Assembly (NCBI GenBank): GCA_050692915.1
Contig: JBOGVU010000040.1
Span: 1 to 22,916, forward strand
Length of the DNA stretch: 22,916 nucleotides
Reading direction: 5' to 3'
Origin: CALAEC01 sp050692915
GTDB lineage: Bacteria; Actinomycetota; UBA4738; CALAEC01
The notes beneath the pieces were generated by a model. That model was given only the letters and a program-made list of their open reading frames with translations, was not told the origin of the DNA and did no database searches. Of the stretch, positions 1-9,400 are shown piece by piece (position 1 is the stretch's first letter; each line of letters begins with the position of its first letter). The translations under genes and the position numbers were made by a program.

Positions 1-1
1 G

Positions 2-1678
2 GCCGCGGCGTGCACCGAGGCGGCCCCCGCGCCGGGCCCGCCGCCGGGCGCGCCGGCCGTCCGGGACATGGCCACCGCTCTGGGACGGGACGTGGTGGGA
101 AGCCTGGCCCGTGGATACGTCCCGGGGCGGTCGGGGGAGATCCTCCTGGTGCCGGAGCCGTGGACCGTGGTGGGTCGGTGGGGCCGGGCGGTCCGAGGTG
201 CCGATGACCCGCGGACGAGCCACGCCACGCCGTGGGCGTACCACCAGCGCGTCCCGATCATCCTTTACGGGCCGGGGTACGTTCGGAGCGGGGTCCGGCC
301 CGACCGGCCCGTCGACGTCACCGGCATCGCCCCGACGCTCGGGTCGGTGATCGGGGCGGACTTCGTGGCTCCCGATGGCGAGCTGCTCGGCGAGGCCCTC
401 CGCCCCGACCGCGTCCCGGCCCCCCCTCGGGTCGCGGTGGTGATCGCCCTCGACGGGGGCGGGTGGAACGTGTTGGAGCGCTGGCCGGAGGAGTGGCCGG
501 TGATCCGGCGCCTGGCCCTCGAGGGGACCACCTACCCGAACGCCACGATCGGCTCGGCCCCACCGCTGACCGCGCCGATCCACGCGAACATGGGGACCGG
601 CGCGTACCCCCGCACCCACGGGATGCCCGAGATCGTGGGCCGGCTCCCCGATGGCTCCATCGACGAGATGTACCTCTCCGAGGGAGACCCCAGCCTCCTG
701 GAGGCCGAGACGCTCGCCGACAGGTGGGACCGGCAGAGCGGCGGTCGGGCCTGGGCGGGCCTGATCGGGTTCGAGACGTGGCACCTGGGGATGCTCGGGC
801 ACGGCGCCCAGCTTGAGGGGGCCGACCACGACGTGGCGGTGCTGTGGCAGCGCGACGACCTCGAGTTCTGGGTGAACGAGGACTTCTACGCGCTGCCGGA
901 GTACCTGCCCGGCGTCGAGGTCCTGGCGGAACGGCTCCGCGATCTGGACCGGACCGACGGTGCCCTCGACGGGCGGTGGCGCGGCCACGACCTCAGGGAC
1001 CCGGCCATCATCCCGGGCACCCCCGCCTTCGTCGAGTTCACGGGACGGGCACTGCTCGACATGGTCGAGCGCGAGCCGATCGGCGAAGACGACGTCACCG
1101 ACCTCCTGTTCGTCGAGTTGAAGGCGGCGGACTTCGGCGGGCACGTGTGGAACATGGATGGAGAAGAGACCGCCGCGGTCCTCCGTGCCGAGGACCGGGT
1201 GGTGGGCGAGCTCCTGGCGGCCATCGAGGCCCGGGTCGGCGCCGAGGGGTACGTGGTCGTGGTCACCGCCGACCACGGCCAGACGCCGAACCCGTTTACC
1301 ACCGGGGGGCTCCGGGTGGACCGGGACGAGGTCGGCCGCGACGTGGACCGGTATTTCGGCCGGCCGATCGTCCAGGAGGACTCGCCCGACGACCTCTACC
1401 TCGACCTTGAGGAGATGCGGGAGTCCGGGATCACGCTCGAGGACGTGGCCCGGTTCCTGGGCGACTACCGGTACCGGGACGGGGCGGCGCCCCGGACCGA
1501 CCTGAGCAGCGTCCCCGAGGAGATCCTTGATCGCCGGGTGTTCGCCGCGGCCCTTCCCGGCCCTTTCGTGGGCCGGCTCACCGCCGAGGACATCGACGCC
1601 CTGGGCCCCGGCATCTACCCGGAGGCCGACCTGACCTCCCCTCCGGGGATCCGGGCCCTCGATCAGACGTTGAGGTAG
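2..1678 (+). CDS. Permuted alkaline-phosphatase-superfamily (type I phosphodiesterase-like) lipoprotein, 5' partial
   Basis: The reading frame is open from base 2, and its first residues (AAACTEAAP) look like the end of a lipoprotein signal peptide with its lipobox Cys. The true start therefore lies upstream of the window, and the first ATG (68) is inside the mature protein. Visible in order: a GY..GRSGEI segment; SHATPW followed by VPIILYGPG and APTLG; the metal Asp in ALDGGGWN; the likely nucleophile Thr in PPLTAPIH; DFGGH; and TADHGQT. These are the metal and nucleophile motifs of the phosphodiesterase/nucleotide pyrophosphatase branch, so a secreted, lipid-anchored phosphoesterase is inferred; the substrate is unknown. 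The His module normally found after DHG comes before the nucleophile here, suggesting circular permutation. It closely resembles the lipoprotein at 4751-6466. Its 3' end overlaps the convergent gene ending at 1663 by 16 bp. Alternative: a related sulfatase or phosphonatase activity. Confidence 0.82.
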   Translation, partial: AAACTEAAPAPGPPPGAPAVRDMATALGRDVVGSLARGYVPGRSGEILLVPEPWTVVGRWGRAVRGADDPRTSHATPWAYHQRVPIILYGPGYVRSGVRPDRPVDVTGIAPTLGSVIGADFVAPDGELLGEALRPDRVPAPPRVAVVIALDGGGWNVLERWPEEWPVIRRLALEGTTYPNATIGSAPPLTAPIHANMGTGAYPRTHGMPEIVGRLPDGSIDEMYLSEGDPSLLEAETLADRWDRQSGGRAWAGLIGFETWHLGMLGHGAQLEGADHDVAVLWQRDDLEFWVNEDFYALPEYLPGVEVLAERLRDLDRTDGALDGRWRGHDLRDPAIIPGTPAFVEFTGRALLDMVEREPIGEDDVTDLLFVELKAADFGGHVWNMDGEETAAVLRAEDRVVGELLAAIEARVGAEGYVVVVTADHGQTPNPFTTGGLRVDRDEVGRDVDRYFGRPIVQEDSPDDLYLDLEEMRESGITLEDVARFLGDYRYRDGAAPRTDLSSVPEEILDRRVFAAALPGPFVGRLTAEDIDALGPGIYPEADLTSPPGIRALDQTLR

Positions 1679-2367
1679 GGGTCGTCGGGCTGGGGGATGG
1701 CCCGGACGGAGTCGGCGGCGACCACGACCTCCCGGCCGACGGGGTAGAAGGTCCCGGAGACCCGGACCCACTGGTCCTCCTCGAACCGGCCCGGCGGTGC
1801 CCCCACCACCCGGACCTGGACGCTCAGAGCGTCGGCCACGCAGCACGACACGATGAACCGGGTGAGGACGAACTCGTCGGCCGGCGAGCCCTCCCGCCGG
1901 GTCACGATCCCCTCGAATCTCACCGGGGAGCCGGCCCGGTCGATCAGGGCCCTGCGAGCTTCGTCCGACCACACCCCCGCCGCCACGGCCGCCAGCGTGA
2001 CCCGACCGCCGGTTTCGAGTGCCGGACCGGCGAACCCCGCGCTGAGCGAGCGGCGGGCGGCCGCGTAGGAGCCCAGCGCCGTGGGCGGGAGCGTCAGCAC
2101 GATCACCGCGGGGAACACGATGAACCCGAGCGCCCACGACGTCCTGGGGGTCAGGCGCTCCTTCCGGGCGGCTCGCACGGTGGCCAGCCTCCCGGCCGCA
2201 GCCAGGGTCAGCACCACGGCCCCCGTGGGGACGACCCAGGCCGTCCGGGACGAGAGGTACAGCGACGTCCGGCCCGAGACGAGGAGGAACCAGAACAGGC
2301 CCGCCCACGCCGCCAAGGCCGTAGCGGTAGCCACCCGGAGCGAGCTCACCGGCCGTCGGTCCGTCAT
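1663..2367 (-). CDS. TIGR03943/YcgQ-like membrane protein, partner of permease
   Basis: This is a 234-residue protein with three hydrophobic segments in its first 100 residues (about 11-31, 43-61 and 78-98), followed by a soluble C-terminal domain. That domain contains RFIVSCCVADA (about 170-180), the double-Cys signature I associate with the TIGR03943/YcgQ family. These proteins are usually encoded next to a DUF318/YcgR-type permease, as here. The start chosen is the ATG at 2367, which overlaps the permease stop codon (ATGA). A much longer open frame continues upstream in the same frame, but that part is an out-of-frame shadow of the permease. The role is probably as an accessory subunit of the transporter, perhaps with Cys residues binding a metal; the substrate is unknown. 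Confidence 0.85.
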   Translation of the reverse strand: MTDRRPVSSLRVATATALAAWAGLFWFLLVSGRTSLYLSSRTAWVVPTGAVVLTLAAAGRLATVRAARKERLTPRTSWALGFIVFPAVIVLTLPPTALGSYAAARRSLSAGFAGPALETGGRVTLAAVAAGVWSDEARRALIDRAGSPVRFEGIVTRREGSPADEFVLTRFIVSCCVADALSVQVRVVGAPPGRFEEDQWVRVSGTFYPVGREVVVAADSVRAIPQPDDPYLNV

Positions 2368-3374
2368 CCGAACGCCACCTGGATCCACAGCGCCCCCGCC
2401 AGCGTCACCGAGAACACCACGATCACCACGGTCCGGACGAATCCGCGGCCGAAGGTCCCGCCGTACAGCGCCACCAGCTTGGCGTCGATCATCGGCCCGG
2501 CCACCAGGAACCCCAGCTGGGAGGCCATCCCGAACTGGACGAACGAGGCCGCTACGAACGCGTCGGACTCCGAGCACAGCGACAGGGCGGCCGCCAGGAC
2601 CATCAGGGCCAGAACGTCGAGGACCGGGGTGGTGGCCACCCGGCCGATCACGTCCTGGGGGAGGAACGTCTGGAGGGCCGCGGCCACCGCCGCCCCGACC
2701 ACCAGGTACCGGGTGAGCATCGTGAAGTCGTCGGCGAGCTGGCCGAAGTACCGGGCCCACCGACCCTCCTTTGCGCCGCCGTGCTCGTGGTCGTGCACTT
2801 CGGACCCGCGGTCCGGCCGGAGGAGCTCGGCCCGGGTCTTCGAGCCCACCACCCATCCGACCGCCATGGCTACCACCAGGCCGAGGCCGGCTCGCCCGAT
2901 CAGCATCGGCCACATCACGTCCCGACCCCGGTAGGCGATGCCCGTGGCCAGGAGGACCACGGGGTTCAGGATCGGGGCGGCGAGCATGAACGTGATGGCC
3001 GCGGAGGGGTGGAGGCCCTTCAGGAGCAGGCGCCTGGCCACCGGGACCGATCCGCACTCGCACACGGGGAAGGCGAACCCCCCGAGCCCCGCCACGGGCA
3101 TCTGGAGACCTCGGGGGAGCCGGGCCAGCCTGACGAACACGCTGGCCGGGACGAACACCTCGATGAGGGCGGACACGGCCGCGCCCAGGAGGATGAACGG
3201 GAGGGCCTCGACCAGCAGGGACCCGAAGACCAGCAGGAAGGTCCGGGCAGCGCCGATCCCCGCGCCGCTGAGGGTCCGGGCCAGCAGCGCCACCCCGGCC
3301 AGGGCCGCCAGGACCAGGATTGGGGTGCGCCACGCTACCCGCTGCCTGGCGTCGAGGGTCTGGGCGACGGCCAT
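2364..3374 (-). CDS. YcgR/ArsP-like permease (DUF318, UPF0718 family)
   Basis: This 336-residue polytopic membrane protein has about eight hydrophobic stretches. Family signatures are visible: FPVCECGSVPVARRLLLKG (about 102-120), LAAPILNPVVL (131-141) and LCSESDAF (266-273). The same superfamily includes YraQ and the organoarsenical permease ArsP. The loop at about 191-203 is rich in His and acidic residues (EVHDHEHGG), a possible metal-binding patch. The ATG at 3374 overlaps the stop of the upstream gene, and its own stop overlaps the next start, so all three genes are translationally coupled. A role in export or uptake of a metal-related or organometal compound is inferred from the family only. 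The pairing with TIGR03943 is the usual one; the upstream phosphatase-like partner is unusual. Confidence 0.87.
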   Translation of the reverse strand: MAVAQTLDARQRVAWRTPILVLAALAGVALLARTLSGAGIGAARTFLLVFGSLLVEALPFILLGAAVSALIEVFVPASVFVRLARLPRGLQMPVAGLGGFAFPVCECGSVPVARRLLLKGLHPSAAITFMLAAPILNPVVLLATGIAYRGRDVMWPMLIGRAGLGLVVAMAVGWVVGSKTRAELLRPDRGSEVHDHEHGGAKEGRWARYFGQLADDFTMLTRYLVVGAAVAAALQTFLPQDVIGRVATTPVLDVLALMVLAAALSLCSESDAFVAASFVQFGMASQLGFLVAGPMIDAKLVALYGGTFGRGFVRTVVIVVFSVTLAGALWIQVAFG

Positions 3375-4696
3375 CAGCAGTATCGGGCGAAGGTCACCGC
3401 GATCTGCGGGAACACGTCGTCGAACAGGCTACCGCCTCCCGGTCCGGCCAGCTCTCGTATCGCCCGGACCACGCGGTCGCCGGCGACGCCCTCCGCCGCC
3501 ATGGCCTCGGTGTCGAGGAAGAAGCCGCCCACGCCGGCGGCCTCGACCACGGGCCCGAGGTCCGTCCGGAGCTCCGTCAACAGCTCGGCCGCCCCGACCC
3601 CGCCGGCCGGTCCCGTGGCTCCGGTGGCGGTCACCACCGTGGTGGCCCGCCCGCCGGCGGCCTCATCGACGAGCCGGATCAGCCGCCCCAGAGCCTGGTC
3701 GAGCTTCGCGGGAGGACCCTCCATGGCCACCGCTAGGAGGTCGGGGACGTCGTCGCGCCCATAGCCGCTGGCCAGGAGCTCGGCGGCGGCGGCGACCTGC
3801 CGGGCCGGTCTGCGCTCCAGGATCACGTCGTCCCGGTCGTTCTCCAGGTACCAGGTGCCGCCGATCAGCCCGCGATCCCACTCGGCGGTGCCGACCAGGC
3901 CGATCCGGGGGGCCTGGTCCCGGAGCTCGTCGAGGTCGTCTCCGAGCGCGGCGATCACCGAGAACGGCGTCCCTTGCCCCCACGCCGTGACCACCTCCCC
4001 CCGGTCGTTCCGCAGGAGCGCGCCGGTGATCCCGTGGTCCGAAGGGAGGGCACCGGTGCCCACCGTGGCCTCCACGGCGGCCGGATCGAGCGGCAACGAG
4101 CCCGTTTCGGCCTGCAGGGTGCCAGCGCCGTCTCGGATGAGCGCACGCAGGTTGGGCCATTGCTCGGGGCGAGCTTCGAGGTCTCCGCCGCCCACGCCCT
4201 TCAACACTACGAGCAGGACCAGTCGCGGCCTCGGGCCCGTGGCGACGCCCGGGATCGCCTCGCCGGACCGCACCCCGGGGTGGGGGCGGTCCAGCCCGAT
4301 CAGCTCGGCCACGGTGGGGGCCACAGCATCGAGCGTGGTCCCTTTGGGCACCTCGGCGCCGGGGGCGACGCCGGCGCCGGCGAGGACGACCGGCACCCGC
4401 CCGGCGTCGTCGGGCCGGACGCCGGGCCAGGCCACCGGGGGGAACCCGGGGCCGTCCCCGCCGACCACGGGGGTCTGGCCGGCCATGGCGAGCACGTGGG
4501 GTCCCCGGCCGTCACGGAACTCGGCCGCCAGGAGGTCCCGGGTCTCGTCGGGGAGCGAGCAGAACGGGACGGTCTCCGGGGGTCCGGCCCGCTCCGGACA
4601 GGCACGGCCGACGCACAGCACGCGGAGGGCCACGGCCGGCGCGCCCAGAGACAGGGCCACCAGGGCGAGCAGGACCGCCCGACGGTTCGTGGACAT
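3374..4696 (-). CDS. Catalytically degenerate alkaline-phosphatase-superfamily protein (pseudoenzyme)
   Basis: This 440-residue exported protein has a basic start and a hydrophobic signal segment (about 6-25). The ATG at 4696 is preceded by GGGAGG. The fold order matches its three relatives in the window: GRVPVVLAGAG and VAPTVAELIG at about 100-134, then a strand (RLVLLVVLKG), then the nucleophile region (GSLPLDPAAVEATVGTG). However, the metal Asp is Lys166, the nucleophile Thr is Asp204, the His four residues later is Val, and DxxGH and DHG are absent (VTATGATG instead). The His of the early module is also missing. An intact frame with all catalytic positions lost suggests a binding or scaffold role. 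Cys46 and the final residue Cys440 match a Cys pair in the relative at 9785-11431. It heads the permease operon, so it may be an extracytoplasmic partner of the transporter. Confidence 0.8.
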   Translation of the reverse strand: MSTNRRAVLLALVALSLGAPAVALRVLCVGRACPERAGPPETVPFCSLPDETRDLLAAEFRDGRGPHVLAMAGQTPVVGGDGPGFPPVAWPGVRPDDAGRVPVVLAGAGVAPGAEVPKGTTLDAVAPTVAELIGLDRPHPGVRSGEAIPGVATGPRPRLVLLVVLKGVGGGDLEARPEQWPNLRALIRDGAGTLQAETGSLPLDPAAVEATVGTGALPSDHGITGALLRNDRGEVVTAWGQGTPFSVIAALGDDLDELRDQAPRIGLVGTAEWDRGLIGGTWYLENDRDDVILERRPARQVAAAAELLASGYGRDDVPDLLAVAMEGPPAKLDQALGRLIRLVDEAAGGRATTVVTATGATGPAGGVGAAELLTELRTDLGPVVEAAGVGGFFLDTEAMAAEGVAGDRVVRAIRELAGPGGGSLFDDVFPQIAVTFARYC

Positions 4697-4733
4697 GCCG
4701 GCATCCTCCCACGGCCCCGCGGCACCGGTCGTG

Positions 4734-4739
4734 TACCAT
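4734..4739 (+). promoter_or_regulatory. Possible -10 element before lipoprotein gene
   Basis: TACCAT lies 11 nt before the TTG start at 4751, in the 54-bp gap between divergent genes. No convincing -35 element or ribosome binding site is visible, so a very short leader or leaderless transcript is possible. This is a weak assignment. Confidence 0.3.
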
Positions 4740-4750
4740 CCGGCCCCGAG

Positions 4751-6466
4751 TTGCGAACCTCGATCCCCGCACGATTCGCCGCGCTGCTCACCGCCGCCGT
4801 CGTGGCCGCGGCATGCACCGGCGACCGTGAGGTCCGGACCGACCCGCCCCAGGGAGCGCCGACCGTCGAGGAGATGGCCGGTGACCTGGGATCGGACGTG
4901 GTGGGAGCCCTGGCCCGTGGCTATCACCCCGACACGTCCACCGACATCGCCGTGGTCCCCATGCCAGGCAGCACCGTGGTGCGATGGAGCGGGAAGGGGC
5001 TGGGGACGGACGCCGCGGATCCTCGGACCACCCACCCCACGCCGTGGGACTTCCACCAGCGGGTGCCGATCGTCTTCTACGCGCCGGGAAGGATCGCCCC
5101 CGGGGCCGCGGAGGGCCCGGTGGACATCACGGCGATCCCCCCGACCCTGGGGTTCCTGGCCGGCTCCGGGTTCGGGGGAGGCCAGATCCTGCTCGACGAA
5201 CGGACCTTCCTCGACGCGCCGCCGAAGGCCATCGTCACCGTGGTCTACGACGGCGGCGGCTGGAACCTCCTGGAGCGGTGGCCGGACGGGTGGCCGTACC
5301 TCCGACGGGTCATGGACCGGGGCCTGGTCTACCCGAACGCCACCATCGGCTCCGCCCCCGCGGTCACCACGGCGATCCACGCGAACATCGGCACCGGCGT
5401 CTACCCGAGGACGCACGGGCTGGCCGAGATCACGGGCCGGCTCCCCGACGGCTCGGTCGGCGATCTGTACTTCGAGGAGGAGGCGGACCCCAGGCTCCTG
5501 TTGGTGGACACCCTCGGCGACAGGTGGGATCGGGAGAACGGGAACCGGGCCTGGGTGGGGATGATCGGCTACGAGGCCTGGCACCTCGGCATGATGAGCC
5601 GGGGCGCCCGGGCCCCCGGCGGCGACCGCGACGTGGCCGTGCTGTGGCGCGACGAGCCCGGGCTGGGAGAGTTCTTCGTCAACGAGGAGCTGTACGAGCT
5701 CCCCGACTACCTGCCCGGCGAGGACGACCTGCGGGAGCGGCTCCGCGGCCTGGACGGGGAGGACGGGGCGGTGGACGGGTTCTGGCGGGGATGGGACCTC
5801 GAGGACCCGAAGGTCGTGCCGGCCACACCGGCGTTCGTGGAGCACCAGGGCGCCGCCCTCCTGGAGATGATCCGCCGGGAGCCGATCGGGGAGGACGGCA
5901 TCACCGACTTCCTCCACGTCGAGCTGAAGCCGACGGACTTCGGGGGCCACCTGTGGAACATGGTGGCGCCGGAGGAGGAGATCGTGCTGAGGGCCCAGGA
6001 CGACCTCCTCCGCTCGCTGGTGGCGGCCCTCGACCGGAAGCTCGGACGGGGGGAGTGGGTGCTGGCCTACACGGCCGACCACGGCCAGACGCCGATACCC
6101 GAGACGACCGGGGGCGTCCGGATCCACCCCGACATCCTGGGCCGGCGGATCAACGAGTACTTCGGACGGAAGATCGTGCAGAAGGTGACCCCGTCGGGCC
6201 TGTTCATGAACCGGGCCGGGCTGGAGGCCGCGGGCATCACCCTGGACGACGTGGCCCGGTTCGTGGCCACGTACCGGTACGGGGACGGGCTGCCCGCCGA
6301 CGTGGATCGGTCCGCCATCCCCCCGGCCGAGCTGAACCGGCGGGTGTTCGCCGGGGCCCTCCCGGCCACGTACCTGGCCGGCCTGGACGAGGCCACCACC
6401 GAGGGCCTGGGCCCGGGCGCCTACCCGGAGGGCGACCTCACGTCGCCCGTGCCGGTTCCTCGCTAG
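4751..6466 (+). CDS. Permuted alkaline-phosphatase-superfamily (type I phosphodiesterase-like) lipoprotein
   Basis: This 571-residue protein has an N-terminal signal ending in the lipobox VAAAC (Cys22). The start chosen is TTG at 4751, the only start codon in frame that gives a normal short signal peptide; the open frame upstream is antisense to the neighbouring gene. Candidate active-site residues are His95 (TTHPTPW), Asp167 (YDGGGWN), Thr206 as nucleophile with His210, Asp396 and His400 (DFGGH), and Asp443-His444 (TADHGQT). These match the two-metal site of nucleotide pyrophosphatase/phosphodiesterases, but the His95 module, which is C-terminal in those enzymes, comes first. It is a close paralogue of the truncated gene at the window start and has no Cys after the lipobox. 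The 3' end overlaps the convergent gene by 29 bp. A cell-surface phosphoesterase is inferred; the substrate is unknown. Confidence 0.85.
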   Translation: MRTSIPARFAALLTAAVVAAACTGDREVRTDPPQGAPTVEEMAGDLGSDVVGALARGYHPDTSTDIAVVPMPGSTVVRWSGKGLGTDAADPRTTHPTPWDFHQRVPIVFYAPGRIAPGAAEGPVDITAIPPTLGFLAGSGFGGGQILLDERTFLDAPPKAIVTVVYDGGGWNLLERWPDGWPYLRRVMDRGLVYPNATIGSAPAVTTAIHANIGTGVYPRTHGLAEITGRLPDGSVGDLYFEEEADPRLLLVDTLGDRWDRENGNRAWVGMIGYEAWHLGMMSRGARAPGGDRDVAVLWRDEPGLGEFFVNEELYELPDYLPGEDDLRERLRGLDGEDGAVDGFWRGWDLEDPKVVPATPAFVEHQGAALLEMIRREPIGEDGITDFLHVELKPTDFGGHLWNMVAPEEEIVLRAQDDLLRSLVAALDRKLGRGEWVLAYTADHGQTPIPETTGGVRIHPDILGRRINEYFGRKIVQKVTPSGLFMNRAGLEAAGITLDDVARFVATYRYGDGLPADVDRSAIPPAELNRRVFAGALPATYLAGLDEATTEGLGPGAYPEGDLTSPVPVPR

Positions 6467-9400
6467 GGGCGGCCGGCACCCGCCTGGCCCACAGCCCGAT
6501 CAGCACCGCCAGCACCAGGAAGGTCACGCCGGCCCCGATCATCAGGGTCCGGGCCACCGCGGGCGTGAGGAACAGGAACAGGACCAGGGCCGGGATGATC
6601 CACGAGAAGTTGTAGGCCACGTCCTGGAGGCTGAAGCCCCGTCCGCGGAATGCGTCGGCCAGGGCCTCCTGCATCATGGTGTCGACCCCGACCTTCCCCA
6701 GGAAGAAGCTCATGCCGACGGTGAAGGCCATCAGCGAGATCCCTCCCAGGTTGATGATGCCGCCGAAGGCCAGCATGCCCGCCCCGCCCAGGACCAGCGC
6801 GCCGGTGACGATTCGGATCGGCCGAACTCGCCGCCGCACCAGCGCCGCGGTGACGAACCCCGCCACGGCGCCCAGGGCCCCGACCGCCCCGACGATGGCC
6901 GTGGACGTGTTCTGCTCGACCACGAACTCCCGGGAGATGAACGCGGTCGCCAGCACGGTGAACGTGAGCAGGGTTCGGATCACCAGGAACGACGTGAGGG
7001 CCAGGCCGGCCGCTGCCCGCCGGGCCACCTCCTTGAACCCATCGAACATGTCCCGGAACAGCCGGCCCACCTCCTTGCGGAGAGGGGTGACGCTCGCGGC
7101 GTACCCGAGGCTCCCGGTCATCGTGGCCGCGCCGGTGGCCAGCGCGTACACGGCCACGCCGACCACGAGGATCACCGGCGTGCTCACCGCCGCCGAGGCC
7201 ACGAACGCCACGCCTGCCCCCAGGAGCTGAAACACCGCGCTCCCCGCCTGGGAGATCGAGTTCCCCTGGAGGAGGTCGCGCTCGCCGAGGACCGCCGGCA
7301 GGCTGGCCCCCTTGATGGCCAGGAGGAGCCGGGTGCCGGCAAGCACCAGGAGGAGGGAGACGTACAGCGCCGGATCGCCCAGGCGTCCCAGCCCGATGAC
7401 CACGATCGCCGTGAGCACCACGGCCCGCAGCGCGTTGGCCCCGATGAGGAGCCGGCGCCTGTCCCACCGGTCGATCAGCACGCCGACGAACGGGCTGAAC
7501 AGCGTGTAGGGGAGGAACGTGAGCAGGACCACCAGCAGGGCCTCACGTGGCGTCCGGGCCGACTCGGGATCGAACCCGGCGGCGCCGCCGAACGTGATCA
7601 GCTTCGCCAGTGCCGTGGCCACGAGCCCATCCGCCATCTGCCCGAGCCACTGCGCCCCCATGAGGAAGGTGAAGTTGCGGTTCCGGAACAGCTCCGAGGC
7701 GTCGTCGATGATCCTTGCCGGCACGGCCACCACGCGGTCACGGCGCCGCCGGAGCCCGCCCGGCGGCCGCCAGAACAGCGCCACGGCCACGGCGATCGCC
7801 CACGACAACCAGCCGACCAGGGGGGTGAACGAGCTGCGGAGGATGGCTACCACGAAGATCCCCGCGGTCGTCACCGCGGCCACGGAGAACAGCGGGATCA
7901 GGGCCATGGCCTCCGGCCACGAGCGCCGGTCGAGGCGCCGGTAGAACAGCCATCCCGGCACGACCAGCAGAAGCGCCAGCCGCAGGAACGACAGGATCGT
8001 GCCCCCCAGCCCGCTGAACGGGCCGGGCGGGTCCTCGGCGAATCCCCGGGCCGCGGAGGCCCGGGCCGCGGCTGCGTCGAGGGCCTCCGGCTCGACGGGG
8101 GTGCCCCCAACCTCGGGCAGCAGGAACAGCCCGGTGTTGCCGATCTCCACGCAGTCCTCGGCCGAGCATGCCGCCAGGAAGTCCGCGTTCGTGGTCTCCT
8201 GATTCATGAGCGCGGGCATGAACACGGCGACGCCGCCCGCCTCGAGCACGGGAAGGGCCTCCCGGGCGGTGTCGGCGGCGATGTCGTCGTAGACCTCGTC
8301 GCCGAACGTGCTGGCCCGGCCGGCCTCGAGGTCCTCGATGGTGCCGTAGTAGATGGCCACGTCATCGATCTGGTCGCCGGCGATCCCGCCGTAGATCGCG
8401 TTGGCGAAGTTCTTGTATGAACCGTAGGGGAGCGGCGCGGGCCCCTGGGCGTCCACCACGAACAGGGCTCGCTCGTCGCCCGGCGTGGCCCGCAGGTACG
8501 CGGATGCGGCCGCGGTGGTCTCCCGCACCTCCGGCGTCAGCCACGTGCCGCCGGCGTTCCAAGCGGAGAGTCCCCTGGACCACCACGTGGCCAGGACGAA
8601 CCCCACCGCCACCACGGCCACGACCGTGAACACGCTTCGGGCGGCCCGCAGCCTGGTGGCCCCCCAGATCACCAGGAACAGGCCCAGCGAGGCCAGGAGC
8701 TCGGGGGCCAGTGTGGCGTTGAAGAACCGGAAGTACGGGTACGCCGCGCCGATGAGGAAGCCGAGCATCCCCAGGAGCGGGAGGGTCCACCCCACGGTGA
8801 GCTCCGCGAAGTACTCTCGCCGCCGGATCACCCGCACCACGACGTACACCAGGCCGACGACCGTCAGCGGCACCAGGATCAGGAGGGGGTAGAAGGGCTC
8901 CAGGCTCTTCAGCACGCTGAGGCTGCGGTTCACGAAGTAGTCGACGTCGGCGGGGGGCGGGACCGCGGCGTCGCTGAACGAGGACCGGGGGCCCCACAGC
9001 CCGCCGAGCCAGAAGGCAGCGGTCATGACCACGGCCACGGTGCCGGTGACGATGATCATCCCCTCGGACCGCAGGGCCGCCAGCAGCGACCGCTCCCGGA
9101 GGAAGCGGTAGCCGGCCACCGCTCCCATCGACAGCAGGAAGATCACCAGCGTGGTGGGGTGGCTGAGGCCGGCCAGGAACATGAACAGCGTGGCGGCCAC
9201 CCGAGCCCCCCAGCTGTCCTGCATCCGGTCCATGAGCAGGAGCACCCCGCCCAGGAGGGCCAGCGACATGAAGTTGTCCATGTACCCGAAGAACCGCTGC
9301 AAGAGGAACAGCGCCGGGGTGGCCACCAGCGCGATGTAGAAGAGCAGCCAGTTCCGGCGGTGCTTCCAGGCGAACGCCGCCATGGCCGCCCCGGCCAGGA

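Noticed and set aside
1663..3333. A single 556-residue minus-strand protein
   Set aside because: Only the portion from 2367 down resembles a family (TIGR03943). The rest is a Pro/Gly/Arg-rich shadow of the permease in another frame.
3690..3710. A possible third copy of the repeat (TGGTCGAGCTTCGCG)
   Set aside because: The match is only about 15 bases with a difference, does not extend, and falls in ordinary coding sequence.
3374..6127. A 917-codon minus-strand open frame running through the gene at 4751-6466
   Set aside because: The part above 4696 is antisense to a gene with clear family motifs and contains no recognisable protein pattern. Signal peptide and ribosome site place the start at 4696.
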